The notes under the pieces are model-generated. The model searched no databases. It worked only from the letters and a program-made list of their open reading frames with translations, and was not told the DNA's origin. From the NCBI GenBank assembly GCA_030695725.1, contig JAUYPN010000001.1, positions 1 to 21,569 of the forward strand: a stretch of 21,569 nucleotides of DNA, given 5' to 3'. Positions 1-7,307 of this stretch are shown piece by piece. Within the stretch, counting starts at the first letter, position 1; each line of letters opens with the position of its first letter. This DNA is from Candidatus Omnitrophota bacterium. Its GTDB lineage: Bacteria > Omnitrophota > Gorgyraeia > 2-01-FULL-45-10. A program made the position numbers and the translations under genes.

Positions 1-328
1 TGGAACAGGTAACCTGCGGATTCACCCCCACGGCATGTAAAGTGTACTCGCCGCCTTCCGGACACTTTGGTGTACCGCCCCTCACATAATCACTGTAAAT
101 ATCTTCTCCGGATCCGGATATGGATGTTCCGGCCTGCACATAGTTATCAAGCGCCCACTGGTCAATAGCAGCATCTATTCTTTCAAGATTGGCAACACAT
201 GCAACCGCTTTGGAGGTCTTATTGAATTTAAAATAACCCGGAACAGCGATCGCAAAAATCAGCCCGACTATACAAACCACGCCCATTACTTCGATGAGAG
301 TAAATCCCCTGTCGGGCCTTATTATCAT
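1..328 (-). CDS. Type IV pilin-like pseudopilin, partial (3' end outside window)
   Basis: The visible 109 residues start MIIRPDRGFTLIEVMG. This is a class III prepilin leader: a short basic stretch, Gly, then Phe at +1 and Glu at +5, followed by a hydrophobic segment to about residue 28. Prepilin peptidase should cut after the Gly and methylate the Phe, and the product would assemble into a type IV pilus or type II secretion pseudopilus. A CVANLERI...QWALD stretch matches the downstream half of the neighbouring pseudopilin gene (491-835), so the two are paralogues. Cys residues near the visible end (TPKCPEGG) resemble those in the paralogue. ATG at 328 is chosen because the only upstream in-frame region is closed by a nearby stop. 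No good Shine-Dalgarno is visible. It has its own promoter (351-379) and is separated from the paralogue by a terminator. The C-terminus is missing from the window. Confidence 0.9.
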   Translation of the reverse strand, partial: MIIRPDRGFTLIEVMGVVCIVGLIFAIAVPGYFKFNKTSKAVACVANLERIDAAIDQWALDNYVQAGTSISGSGEDIYSDYVRGGTPKCPEGGEYTLHAVGVNPQVTCS

Positions 329-350
329 AATATATTATCTATTGCATATA

Positions 351-379
351 AATTTACCACAACAGCGTATGCAAGTCAA
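351..379 (-). promoter_or_regulatory. Sigma70-type promoter for the partial pseudopilin
   Basis: On the minus strand TTGACT (374-379) and TAAATT (351-356) are separated by 17 bases. The predicted start near 344 leaves a leader of about 16 bases before the ATG at 328. The promoter lies just downstream of the terminator at 387-441, so this pseudopilin is probably an independent transcript. Seen by eye only. Confidence 0.6.
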
Positions 380-386
380 GGGCAAC

Positions 387-441
387 ACAAAAGAAATCCC
401 GCATCTTCTTCAAGTATAAAAACACTCTAAGAAGACGCGGG
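387..441 (-). terminator. Rho-independent terminator after the 491-835 pseudopilin
   Basis: CCCGCaTCTTCTT (398-410) pairs with AAGAAGAcGCGGG (429-441) over 13 positions with one mismatch, across an 18-base loop. On the minus strand the stem is followed by ATTTCTTTTGTG, a T-rich tail. It lies about 50 bases after the pseudopilin stop and reads in the right direction. The loop is long for an intrinsic terminator, which lowers certainty a little. Confidence 0.65.
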
Positions 442-490
442 ACCAAAACACTCACTACAAGCCTATCAACACTGTTCTTTAATCGCTCTA

Positions 491-835
491 TTAAGCCGCA
501 GGAGCGACAAGATAGTGTTCCGTTGGCTTCTTCGGGCAAACAGGTTCGGCATCAACAGCCGGCACGACATAAGCCGTACCACCGCACTTCGGCCACACCT
601 TTATGTAATCCGGCGCCAATTGGCCCGTAGTCGGCGTGGCAGTCTCCAGCGCGCCAGTATCGAGAGCCCAGATCTGTACGGCCCCCTGAATCTGCTTCAG
701 GTTAGCTATACAGGCCTGCTTTTCGGCCGTCGTTCTGGCTTTAACGAAGTTCGGAATGGCTATCGCTGCCAATAAACCTATAATTGCAACTACTATCATT
801 ATTTCTACCAGCGTAAAACCTTTTCTTCTTAGCAT
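491..835 (-). CDS. Type IV pilin-like / type II secretion G-like pseudopilin
   Basis: A 114-residue protein starting MLRRKGFTLVEIMIVV. It has a class III prepilin leader with Gly-Phe cleavage site, Glu at +5 and a hydrophobic helix ending IAIPNF, all typical of major pilins and GspG-type pseudopilins. The globular part carries CIANLKQI...WALD, then two C-terminal Cys residues (WPKCGG, PVCPKK) that could form a disulphide. A longer reading from GTG at 844 is possible. I prefer ATG at 835, because a near-perfect Shine-Dalgarno (AAGGGGGGTGA) overlaps that GTG and is well spaced for the ATG. The gene is monocistronic by sequence: a strong promoter at 937-965 and a terminator at 387-441. It follows pilC, so it probably supplies the main filament subunit for the PilB/PilC/PilT motor. 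PilA-like or GspG-like cannot be decided here. Confidence 0.92.
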   Translation of the reverse strand: MLRRKGFTLVEIMIVVAIIGLLAAIAIPNFVKARTTAEKQACIANLKQIQGAVQIWALDTGALETATPTTGQLAPDYIKVWPKCGGTAYVVPAVDAEPVCPKKPTEHYLVAPAA

Positions 836-936
836 TTGATTCACCCCCCTTCTCCATTGTCAGGAACATTTATTCTGAGAGTGGCCCGGGAAACCATATC
901 TATATATAAAAACCCCCGATAACACCCTACAATCTT

Positions 937-965
937 AGTATACCCTACAAATACGGCTTTGTCAA
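937..965 (-). promoter_or_regulatory. Consensus sigma70 promoter for the 491-835 pseudopilin
   Basis: On the minus strand TTGACA (960-965), exactly 17 bases, then TATACT (937-942). This is nearly the ideal housekeeping promoter. The predicted start near 930 gives a leader of about 95 bases ahead of the ATG at 835. The -35 box begins only about 20 bases after the pilC stop, so the pilin can be expressed far above the motor genes, as expected for a filament subunit. Confidence 0.8.
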
Positions 966-984
966 CCCCGCCCTATTTCGCGTA

Positions 985-2199
985 TTAACCGCCCATTACG
1001 GACGTTAATTTGAATATCGGCAGGAACATGCATATCACTATAGTGCCTATCACTATCCCCAAAAAGGCTATTATCAGCGGCTCTATAAGGCTGGTGAGGC
1101 CGCTTACGGCGGCATCCACCTGCTCATCGTAGAAGTCGGCTATTTTCGACAGCATCTTCTCGAGCTCTCCGGACTGCTCCCCTACCGAAACCATCCTCAC
1201 GACCATGGATGGGAATATCTTGGACCTGGCAAGCGGTTCGGATATGCTCTCCCCCTCGCGGACGTTATTTCTCACCGTCTCCACGGCCACCTCCACCGCT
1301 CTGTTGCCGGCCGTCTTGCCCACTATCTCGAGGGAATTAAGTATCGGAACTCCGCTCTTTATGAGCGTAGAAAGAGTCCTCGTGAATTTACTTATGGCCA
1401 CCTTGGTGAAGAGCGTCCCGAATATGGGCATCTTCAAGAGGAGCGAATCATATTTAAGCCTGCCTTTGTCGGTATTCACATATCTGGCGATCACAAAGAC
1501 CACAACGGCGGTTATCAGGACTATGGCCGGAAAATACTTCTGCAGGGCATCGCTTATTGATATGAGGACCATTGTCGGCTTCGGCATCTCCGCTCCAAAG
1601 CCTGAGAATATATTTTTAAAGACGGGTATAACCTTCAAAAGCAGCAGGAGCGTTATACCTGCGGCCATAGCGCTTACGACCGCGGGATATATGAGGGCGG
1701 ATCTTATCTTCTTCTGGAGTCCGCTCGTCTTCTCCAGATAGAGCGCGAGCCTGTCGAGTATCTCATCCAGCATACCGCTCGACTCTCCCGCCTTGACCAT
1801 GTTCACAAAGAGCGTTGAAAATATTTTTTTATGTTTCGAGATGGCATCGGATAGGGAAGAGCCCGCTTCAACATCATTGCGCAGTTTCGTTATCACATCG
1901 CCAAAAACCTTGTTCTCTATCTGGTCTCCCAATATGTCAAGCGCTCCTACCAGCGGGATACCGGCATCAACCATAGTAGCCAATTGCCTGGAAAATACAA
2001 CCAGGTCATCGGCTTTGATCCTCTTTTTACCAAACGACATGCTGAAGATTTCTGATTTGGATGCCGACTCTTTAACCGATACTATCACCAGATTTTTTTT
2101 CCGAAGCATATCTATAGCGGCGGCGTAGTCCGCCGCCTCAAGAACGCCGTTGACCGTCTTACCTGAATTGTCTTTGGCGGCATATTTGAAATTTGGCAT
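985..2199 (-). CDS. pilC: Type IV pilus inner-membrane platform protein PilC / GspF family
   Basis: A 404-residue protein, the usual length for PilC/GspF. It has two T2SSF repeats, at about residues 68-190 (FSRQLATMVDAGIPL; SSGMLDEILDRLA) and 271-395 (FTRTLSTLIKSGVPI; QSGELEKMLSKIA). Membrane segments lie near residues 170-194, 222-240 and 372-396. PilC sits in the inner membrane under the pilus and is thought to be rotated by PilB or PilT to add or remove pilins. The start is 6 bases after the stop of the upstream pilB, and its Shine-Dalgarno (GGAGGA) lies in the last codons of that gene, so translation is coupled. It is the last gene of the 8726-985 operon. No terminator is visible before the pseudopilin promoter. 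Confidence 0.95.
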   Translation of the reverse strand: MPNFKYAAKDNSGKTVNGVLEAADYAAAIDMLRKKNLVIVSVKESASKSEIFSMSFGKKRIKADDLVVFSRQLATMVDAGIPLVGALDILGDQIENKVFGDVITKLRNDVEAGSSLSDAISKHKKIFSTLFVNMVKAGESSGMLDEILDRLALYLEKTSGLQKKIRSALIYPAVVSAMAAGITLLLLLKVIPVFKNIFSGFGAEMPKPTMVLISISDALQKYFPAIVLITAVVVFVIARYVNTDKGRLKYDSLLLKMPIFGTLFTKVAISKFTRTLSTLIKSGVPILNSLEIVGKTAGNRAVEVAVETVRNNVREGESISEPLARSKIFPSMVVRMVSVGEQSGELEKMLSKIADFYDEQVDAAVSGLTSLIEPLIIAFLGIVIGTIVICMFLPIFKLTSVMGG

Positions 2200-2205
2200 A
2201 TTTGA

Positions 2206-3930
2206 TTAATCCTCCGACGTGACCCTCAATGCTTCCTCTAGCGTCGTAACGCCATTTATGCAATTCTCGAACGCATTATCTCTCAAGGTCATCATATGCT
2301 TCTCTTTAACCGCGTACTCTTTTATCCGGTCGCTCGACTCTTTTTTCATTATCATGCTTCTTATCGGATCATCTATGAGGAGAGCTTCAAGTATCCCTAC
2401 CCTTCCGCGGTACCCGGTATCATTGCAGCGCGAACATCCTCTGCCTTTGTAAAAATTCTTTGCGCCTTTCTTCTTAAGGATCCCGTGGTCTATTCCCAGC
2501 CTCTTCAGGACATCGGGAAGCATCTCCATCTCTTCTTTGCAGTTCTCGCATATCTTTCTCATGAGCCTCTGGGCCGAAGACATTATAAGGCTCGACGCCA
2601 CAAGAAACGGCTCAACGCCCATGTCTATGAGCCTCGTTATCGCGCCGGCGGAGTCATTGGTATGCAGGGTGCTCAATATAAGCTGTCCCGTGAGAGACGC
2701 CTTTATAGCTATATCCGCCGTATCAAAATCACGGATCTCTCCCACCATTATTATGTCGGGACTCTGCCTCAGTACGCTCCTTAACCCCGCGGCGAACGTC
2801 AGCCCTATCTCGGGCCTGGCGGGTATCTGCGTGATACCCTCCGTTTCATATTCCACAGGGTCCTCGAGCGTTATGATATTGCGCTCAGGCGCGTTAAGCT
2901 GGCTTATTATGGAATAGAGAGTCGTAGACTTGCCGCTGCCCGTCGGGCCCGTGACGAGTATCATCCCGTAAGGACGGCCGAGCGCCGTCTTGAACACACT
3001 CAACGGGCCCGGCAAAAATCCCAACTTATCCAACCCTATACTTACACTGGACTTATCCAATATCCTCATAACCACTTTTCCGCCGAAGGTCACCGGCAGG
3101 ACGGATACCCTGAAATCTATCTCCTTACCTTCAAAGCTTATTTTGAAGCGCCCGTCCTGCGGCATTCTCGTCTCGGTTATATCAAGCTTGGACATTATCT
3201 TTAATCTCGCGAGAACGGCGTTTTGATTCTTCTTCGGCAGCGTCAGGACGTCATGCAGGCTGCCGTCTATCCTGTATCTCACCTTCAGAAATTTTTCGCA
3301 AGGTTCGATATGAATATCCGAGGCCCTCTTCTTTATCGCCTCGTTCAGTATGAGGCTCACCACTTTCACTATCGGGGCTTTCTGGCTCTCTTCCGTGATC
3401 TCGCTGACGTCGATCTTCTCTTCCTCGACCACCTCCACATCGTCTTCCGGTTTGGCCTCCTCAAGTATCTTCGATATCTCCTGCGCATGCGCGGTAATGC
3501 CGTAGTAGGAATTTATGGCTTCCTTTATATCGCTTTCAGGGGCCATGGCGATGTCCACTTTAAAATGGGTTATCATCTTTATATCGTCTACCGCAAATAT
3601 ATTTAACGGATCCGACATGACTATCGTCAGCACATTTCCTATTCTAGACAGAGGCAGGACAGAATATTGCCGGGCCATCTTTTCAGGAATGAGCTTCAAT
3701 ATCTCTTTGTCTATCTTGTACTTGGAGATGTTTATGGGAGGGATGTCCAGCTGCGCGCTTACCGCGACCATAAGAGATTTCTGTGAAATAAGATTTTGAT
3801 TGACGAGTATCTCGCCTAAGCTTCCTCCGGACACTTTCTGTATTTCGATAGCCCTATCAAGGTCTTTCTTTTTTATGAGATTGCCTTTTATAAGAATATC
3901 GGTCAGTTTTTCCCTTAAAGATAGAGCCAT
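2206..3930 (-). CDS. pilB: Type IV pilus extension ATPase, PilB / GspE family (copy 1)
   Basis: A 574-residue AAA-type secretion ATPase. The N-terminal MshEN (T2SSE_N) domain spans about residues 1-145. It is followed by an acidic linker (about 157-182), an N2 domain with ASDIHIEP (203-210), Walker A GPTGSGKST (328-336), an Asp box (LEDPVE), Walker B (PDIIMVGEIRD) and a His box (STLHTND). A zinc-binding tetracysteine loop (C461, C464, C499, C502) is typical of PilB/GspE and absent from PilT. The reading frame opens at 3981, but ATG at 3930 is preferred. It lies 1 base after the upstream pilB stop, has a GAGGCGGGG Shine-Dalgarno, and gives an N-terminus (MALSLREKL) aligned with the paralogue's MILSLKEKI. 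The two c-di-GMP-type motifs of the MshEN domain are degenerate (see findings). Likely cytoplasmic motor for pilus assembly or secretion. Confidence 0.95.
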   Translation of the reverse strand: MALSLREKLTDILIKGNLIKKKDLDRAIEIQKVSGGSLGEILVNQNLISQKSLMVAVSAQLDIPPINISKYKIDKEILKLIPEKMARQYSVLPLSRIGNVLTIVMSDPLNIFAVDDIKMITHFKVDIAMAPESDIKEAINSYYGITAHAQEISKILEEAKPEDDVEVVEEEKIDVSEITEESQKAPIVKVVSLILNEAIKKRASDIHIEPCEKFLKVRYRIDGSLHDVLTLPKKNQNAVLARLKIMSKLDITETRMPQDGRFKISFEGKEIDFRVSVLPVTFGGKVVMRILDKSSVSIGLDKLGFLPGPLSVFKTALGRPYGMILVTGPTGSGKSTTLYSIISQLNAPERNIITLEDPVEYETEGITQIPARPEIGLTFAAGLRSVLRQSPDIIMVGEIRDFDTADIAIKASLTGQLILSTLHTNDSAGAITRLIDMGVEPFLVASSLIMSSAQRLMRKICENCKEEMEMLPDVLKRLGIDHGILKKKGAKNFYKGRGCSRCNDTGYRGRVGILEALLIDDPIRSMIMKKESSDRIKEYAVKEKHMMTLRDNAFENCINGVTTLEEALRVTSED

Positions 3931-3931
3931 C

Positions 3932-5668
3932 TTACCCCGCCTCGAGATCCTGATCGCCAACCGTGACGCGCACAACTTCATCGAGCGTTGTGACGCCTTC
4001 TAAAGCTAAAGCGATGCCGTTCTCCCTGAGCGTCTTCATGCCTTCCTGCCGCGCAGTTTCGAGTATTTCGTTCTCCTGGGCGCTCTTCAAGATAAGCGTT
4101 TTTATCTTAGGGCTGAGCGCCAGGACCTCGATCAGGGCGACCCTTCCTTTGTAACCCGTCTTGCGGCATACTTCACAGCCCTTTCCCCGGTAAAGGACGG
4201 CCTTCTTACCGCCTGTTTTTACACCATAACTTTCGGCTATCTTCGCATCCAGCTCATAAGATTCTTTGCAATTAGGGCATATCTTCCTGACTAATCTTTG
4301 GGCGCCGATGAGTATGATCGAGGACGTTATGAGAAAGGGCTCGACGCCCATATTGATGAGCCTCGTCACGGATCCGGGCGCGGTCGTCGTATGAAGAGTG
4401 CTCAAAACGAGGTGCCCGGTCAACGCCGCCTTGATAGCTATATCCACCGTTTCAAAATCGCGTATTTCGCCTATCATTATTATGTCCGGATCCTGCCTTA
4501 ATATGGACCTCAGGGCCCCCGCAAAAGTGAGCCCTATGGCCGGCCTGGCAGTCACCTGATTTATCCCATCGATGACGTACTCCACGGGATCTTCCACGGT
4601 TATCACATTATCTTCCGGTGAGTTTACGTAATCGAGTATGGAGTAAAGCGTCGTGGTCTTCCCGCAGCCCGTGGGCCCGCATATGAGTATCATGCCGTGC
4701 GGCTTCATGGCGCCCTTCCGTATCTCCTCGAGGGATTTTTTATCAAATCCCAGCTTCTCCAGATCGAGGGTCGCCTGAGACTTGTCCAATATCCTCAGCG
4801 CGACCTTCTCGCCTCTGCTGGACGGCAGAACCGAGATCCTGAAGTCCACTTCCCGCCCCTGCAGCCTGACCTTAAATCTGCCGTCCTGAGGAAGCCTTCT
4901 CTCCGCTATATCGAGCGAGGACATGACTTTAAGACGCGATATTATAGCGTTATGAAGCGTCTTTGGCGGCCTCTTGGCATCCTGCAGGACTCCGTCCACC
5001 CTGTATCTTACGCGTACCTCATTCTCCATCGGCTCTATGAGAATGTCGCTGGACCTGTAGTGTACGGCTTCCGCGAGAATCAAGTTCGTTATCTTTACGA
5101 CGGGAGCGTCCTGCGTCATATCCGCAAGCTGAGACTGACCGTCGAAATCCTGGCCGGACTTTTCTTCGATCATGTTTATATCGGCGGAGTCCTTCATGTC
5201 ATCGACTATCTTTTCTATAGCCGTATACGCGCTCTCCTCGTAATACTGGCTTATGGCTTCCTTAATATCCCTATCGGCCGTTATTATGGGGCTTATATTA
5301 AACCCCGTGATAGCTTTTATATCGTCTATGGCGAATATATTGAGAGGGTCCACCATGGCGACGACCAGAGTATTGCTCATCTTGGATATCGGCACTATCT
5401 GATAACGCTTCGCGATCTTTTTTGGGATCAGTTTTATTACGTTGGGGTCTATCTTGTATCTGGAAAGGTTTATGGGCGGGATGCCGAGCTCCTGGCTCAG
5501 CGCTATCATAAGCTCATCTCTTGAGATCAGCCCTAACTCGACGAGTATATCGCTTAATGACCCCCCTTTTTCTCTCTGCACCTTAAGCGCCTTCTCGAGG
5601 TCAGCTTCCTTGAGAAGATGCTTGTCTATGAATATCTTCAGTATCTTTTCTTTGAGCGAAAGGATCAT
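3932..5668 (-). CDS. pilB: Type IV pilus extension ATPase, PilB / GspE family (copy 2)
   Basis: A 578-residue paralogue of the next gene, with the same order: MshEN domain (about 1-145), linker, N2 domain, Walker A GPTGCGKTT (331-339), VEDPVEY, Walker B (PDIIMIGEIRD), STLHTTT, and the zinc tetracysteine C464, C467, C498, C501. It differs at positions usually conserved: SSDILIEP in place of ASDIHIEP, and HTTTAP where copy 1 has HTNDSA. The catalytic boxes look intact, so I expect an active ATPase. The start ATG is 3 bases after the stop of the MshEN gene, with only a weak Shine-Dalgarno, suggesting coupled translation. Two PilBs in tandem could form a mixed hexamer or serve two filament systems; the sequence does not say which. 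Confidence 0.94.
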   Translation of the reverse strand: MILSLKEKILKIFIDKHLLKEADLEKALKVQREKGGSLSDILVELGLISRDELMIALSQELGIPPINLSRYKIDPNVIKLIPKKIAKRYQIVPISKMSNTLVVAMVDPLNIFAIDDIKAITGFNISPIITADRDIKEAISQYYEESAYTAIEKIVDDMKDSADINMIEEKSGQDFDGQSQLADMTQDAPVVKITNLILAEAVHYRSSDILIEPMENEVRVRYRVDGVLQDAKRPPKTLHNAIISRLKVMSSLDIAERRLPQDGRFKVRLQGREVDFRISVLPSSRGEKVALRILDKSQATLDLEKLGFDKKSLEEIRKGAMKPHGMILICGPTGCGKTTTLYSILDYVNSPEDNVITVEDPVEYVIDGINQVTARPAIGLTFAGALRSILRQDPDIIMIGEIRDFETVDIAIKAALTGHLVLSTLHTTTAPGSVTRLINMGVEPFLITSSIILIGAQRLVRKICPNCKESYELDAKIAESYGVKTGGKKAVLYRGKGCEVCRKTGYKGRVALIEVLALSPKIKTLILKSAQENEILETARQEGMKTLRENGIALALEGVTTLDEVVRVTVGDQDLEAG

Positions 5669-5671
5669 CTC

Positions 5672-6121
5672 TTAAATTTTACCGTAATATTTTTTTATCG
5701 CGTTGGTTATATCGGTCATCGTACTTATAAAGACCTGGACTTTGCATCCTGAGAGCATCTCTATATCCTCCGCGGCCTGCATATTGAGAGGGTTAGACAT
5801 CGATATGGTGAGAAGATTTCCTATCTTATCTATGGCGATAAGATTATACTGTTTGGCGACATTCTCCGGGATGAGCTTTATCATATCGGCGCTTATTTCG
5901 TAGCTCTCCAAAGGAAGGTACGGAAAACCGTACTGGACCGTCAGCGCCTGGGCTATCTCTTCTTCTTTTACATAACCCAGCATCACGAAGATCTGGCCTA
6001 TGAGGCCGCCCTTCTCTTTCTGTATCTTGAGAGCCTTGTCGAGCTGGACCTGATTTATGATCCCCTTCTCCAGAAGGAGCTCTCCCAGCTGCTTTGTTAT
6101 CAGTCTTCTTACCTGCGCCAT
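5672..6121 (-). CDS. Stand-alone MshEN / GspE N-terminal domain protein
   Basis: A 149-residue protein that aligns with the N-terminal ~145 residues of both downstream PilBs and stops at the equivalent of AIxxYYG, with no ATPase domain. It has the MshEN hallmark of two 24-residue motifs (11-34 and 40-63) separated by exactly 5 residues (KEKGG). Motif 1 keeps LGxxLLxxGII, LxxAL and the closing Gln; its usual first Arg is Gln. Motif 2 keeps Gly at positions 3 and 10 and the closing Gln, and starts LIG. In MshE-type ATPases these motifs bind cyclic-di-GMP. The second half (about 70-149) has the KLIPENVAKQY...NPLN pattern of the same family. The stop falls cleanly, so it is a separate small gene and not a frameshifted pilB. 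A Shine-Dalgarno AAGGA lies 5 bases before the ATG. Possible adaptor or sensor for the PilBs. Confidence 0.88.
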   Translation of the reverse strand: MAQVRRLITKQLGELLLEKGIINQVQLDKALKIQKEKGGLIGQIFVMLGYVKEEEIAQALTVQYGFPYLPLESYEISADMIKLIPENVAKQYNLIAIDKIGNLLTISMSNPLNMQAAEDIEMLSGCKVQVFISTMTDITNAIKKYYGKI

Positions 6122-6130
6122 CTATGTCCT

Positions 6131-6220
6131 TATCCTTCGGCAGGCTCAGGATACACCCTGAGCTTTTGTCGTCCTTCGACTTTGCTCAGGACGACCCTGA
6201 GCCTGTCGAAGGGTCGAAGG
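6131..6220. repeat. Palindromic repeat between pilT and the MshEN gene (CTTCGACAGGCTCAGG family)
   Basis: Almost the whole 100-base gap between pilT and the next gene consists of two hairpins. Hairpin 1 (6173-6212) is CCTTCGAC-ttt-GCTCAGG / CCTGAGC-ct-GTCGAAGG with a 5-base loop. Hairpin 2 pairs GCTCAGG (6144-6150) with CCTGAGC (6157-6163). The same building blocks (CTTCGACTT.GCTCAG, CCTGAGCCTGTCGAAGGG, ACCCTGAGCTTTTGTCG) recur inside mrdA at 12350-12460. The element is transcribed within the operon and would fold in the mRNA. Confidence 0.85.
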
Positions 6221-6221
6221 G

Positions 6222-7286
6222 TTATTTTTTGAATAGCCTTATGAGATCATCCGGATCCGTGGTCCTTCCGAAAGCATCCTCATAAGATATAAGTTTCCTC
6301 TGATACAATTCATACAGGGCCTGATTCATAGTCTTCATGCCTTCTTTTTGAGACGTCTGCATGACCGAATATACCTGATGGATCTTCGATTCTCTTATGA
6401 GGCTTCTCAAGGCGGGGTTCGACAAAAGTATCTCCATGGCCAGGACGCGGCCGACATCCCCCCGCTTCGGTATCAATTGCTGTGACAACACTCCCGTCAG
6501 GACAAAAGATAGCTGTGTGCGGATCTGCTGCTGCTGATGCGCGGGAAATACGTCGATTATTCTGTTTATAGTCTGGACGCAATCGGAAGTATGAAGGGTC
6601 GCGAATACAAGGTGGCCGGTCTCCGCGATTATAAGCGCCGCTTCTATCGTCTCCAGGTCTCTGAGCTCTCCGATAAGGATAACATTTGGATCCTGGCGCA
6701 GGACATGCCGCAGAGCCTTGCCGAACGAGTGGGTATCGCTGTAGACCTCCCGCTGGTGCACGACGGCTTTCTTATTGGAGTGTATGAACTCTATAGGGTC
6801 CTCTATGGTTACGATATGGCAATTGCGGTCTTTATTGATCCAATCTATCATCGTTGCCAATGAAGTGCTCTTGCCCGATCCCGTCGCACCCGTGACAAGA
6901 ACAAGCCCTTTGGGCTTTTTACACAGGTCGATCACGACATTGGAAGGAAGGCCGCACTGTTCAAACGTCCATATATCGTACGGGATAAGCCTTATCGCGC
7001 AGCATGTGGTACCCCGCTGCATAAAGACATTGGTCCTGAAACGGCCCAAACCTTTAATTCCAAACGCCATGTCGAGCTCCAGATCGGATTCAAATTTCTT
7101 TATATGGTCTTCGTTCAATACGCTGTATGACAGCGCCTTCGATTCTTCCGGCGAAAGAACATGATCGTCTATCGGAACGAGTTTTTCATCTATTCTGAGC
7201 TGAATCGTCGCTCCCGCGGATATATGCAGATCCGACGCTCTTCTTTCCGGCATAAGCTTCAGCAGATCGTTGATTTTCTTTGGCAT
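6222..7286 (-). CDS. pilT: Twitching motility retraction ATPase PilT
   Basis: A 354-residue protein of normal PilT length. An N-terminal PAS-like part carries ASDLHIS (17-23). It is followed by Walker A GATGSGKST (133-141), the Asp box TIEDPIEF, Walker B NVILIGELRD (201-210), the His box ATLHTSD (229-235), and the PilT-specific C-terminal motif as ALRSLIRE (292-299; usual AIRNLIRE). There is no MshEN domain and no zinc tetracysteine loop, which separates it from PilB. PilT powers pilus retraction, giving twitching motility and DNA uptake in known systems. ATG at 7286 has an AGGGAGA Shine-Dalgarno and starts 21 bases after the stop of the GGDEF gene, in the same operon. PilU is a less likely alternative. 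Confidence 0.95.
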   Translation of the reverse strand: MPKKINDLLKLMPERRASDLHISAGATIQLRIDEKLVPIDDHVLSPEESKALSYSVLNEDHIKKFESDLELDMAFGIKGLGRFRTNVFMQRGTTCCAIRLIPYDIWTFEQCGLPSNVVIDLCKKPKGLVLVTGATGSGKSTSLATMIDWINKDRNCHIVTIEDPIEFIHSNKKAVVHQREVYSDTHSFGKALRHVLRQDPNVILIGELRDLETIEAALIIAETGHLVFATLHTSDCVQTINRIIDVFPAHQQQQIRTQLSFVLTGVLSQQLIPKRGDVGRVLAMEILLSNPALRSLIRESKIHQVYSVMQTSQKEGMKTMNQALYELYQRKLISYEDAFGRTTDPDDLIRLFKK

Positions 7287-7307
7287 ACTCTTATCTCCCT
7301 TTATATG

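Noticed and set aside
354..539. A 61-codon minus-strand open frame
   Set aside because: It covers the pilin C-terminus in another frame, the terminator and a promoter.
836..844. GTG at 844 as start of the pseudopilin
   Set aside because: The GTG overlaps the Shine-Dalgarno; ATG at 835 has proper spacing and gives a typical short prepilin leader.
4697..5524. A 275-codon open frame on the + strand
   Set aside because: It lies fully antisense to pilB copy 2, has no recognisable domain, and its composition is that of a reversed coding frame.
5672..6121. A truncated pilB fragment
   Set aside because: It has its own start, ribosome site and clean stop, is placed within a coupled operon, and the following gene is a complete pilB with its own MshEN domain.
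6131..6220. CRISPR-like repeats
   Set aside because: The repeated units are inverted pairs of variable spacing without regular unique spacers or cas genes.
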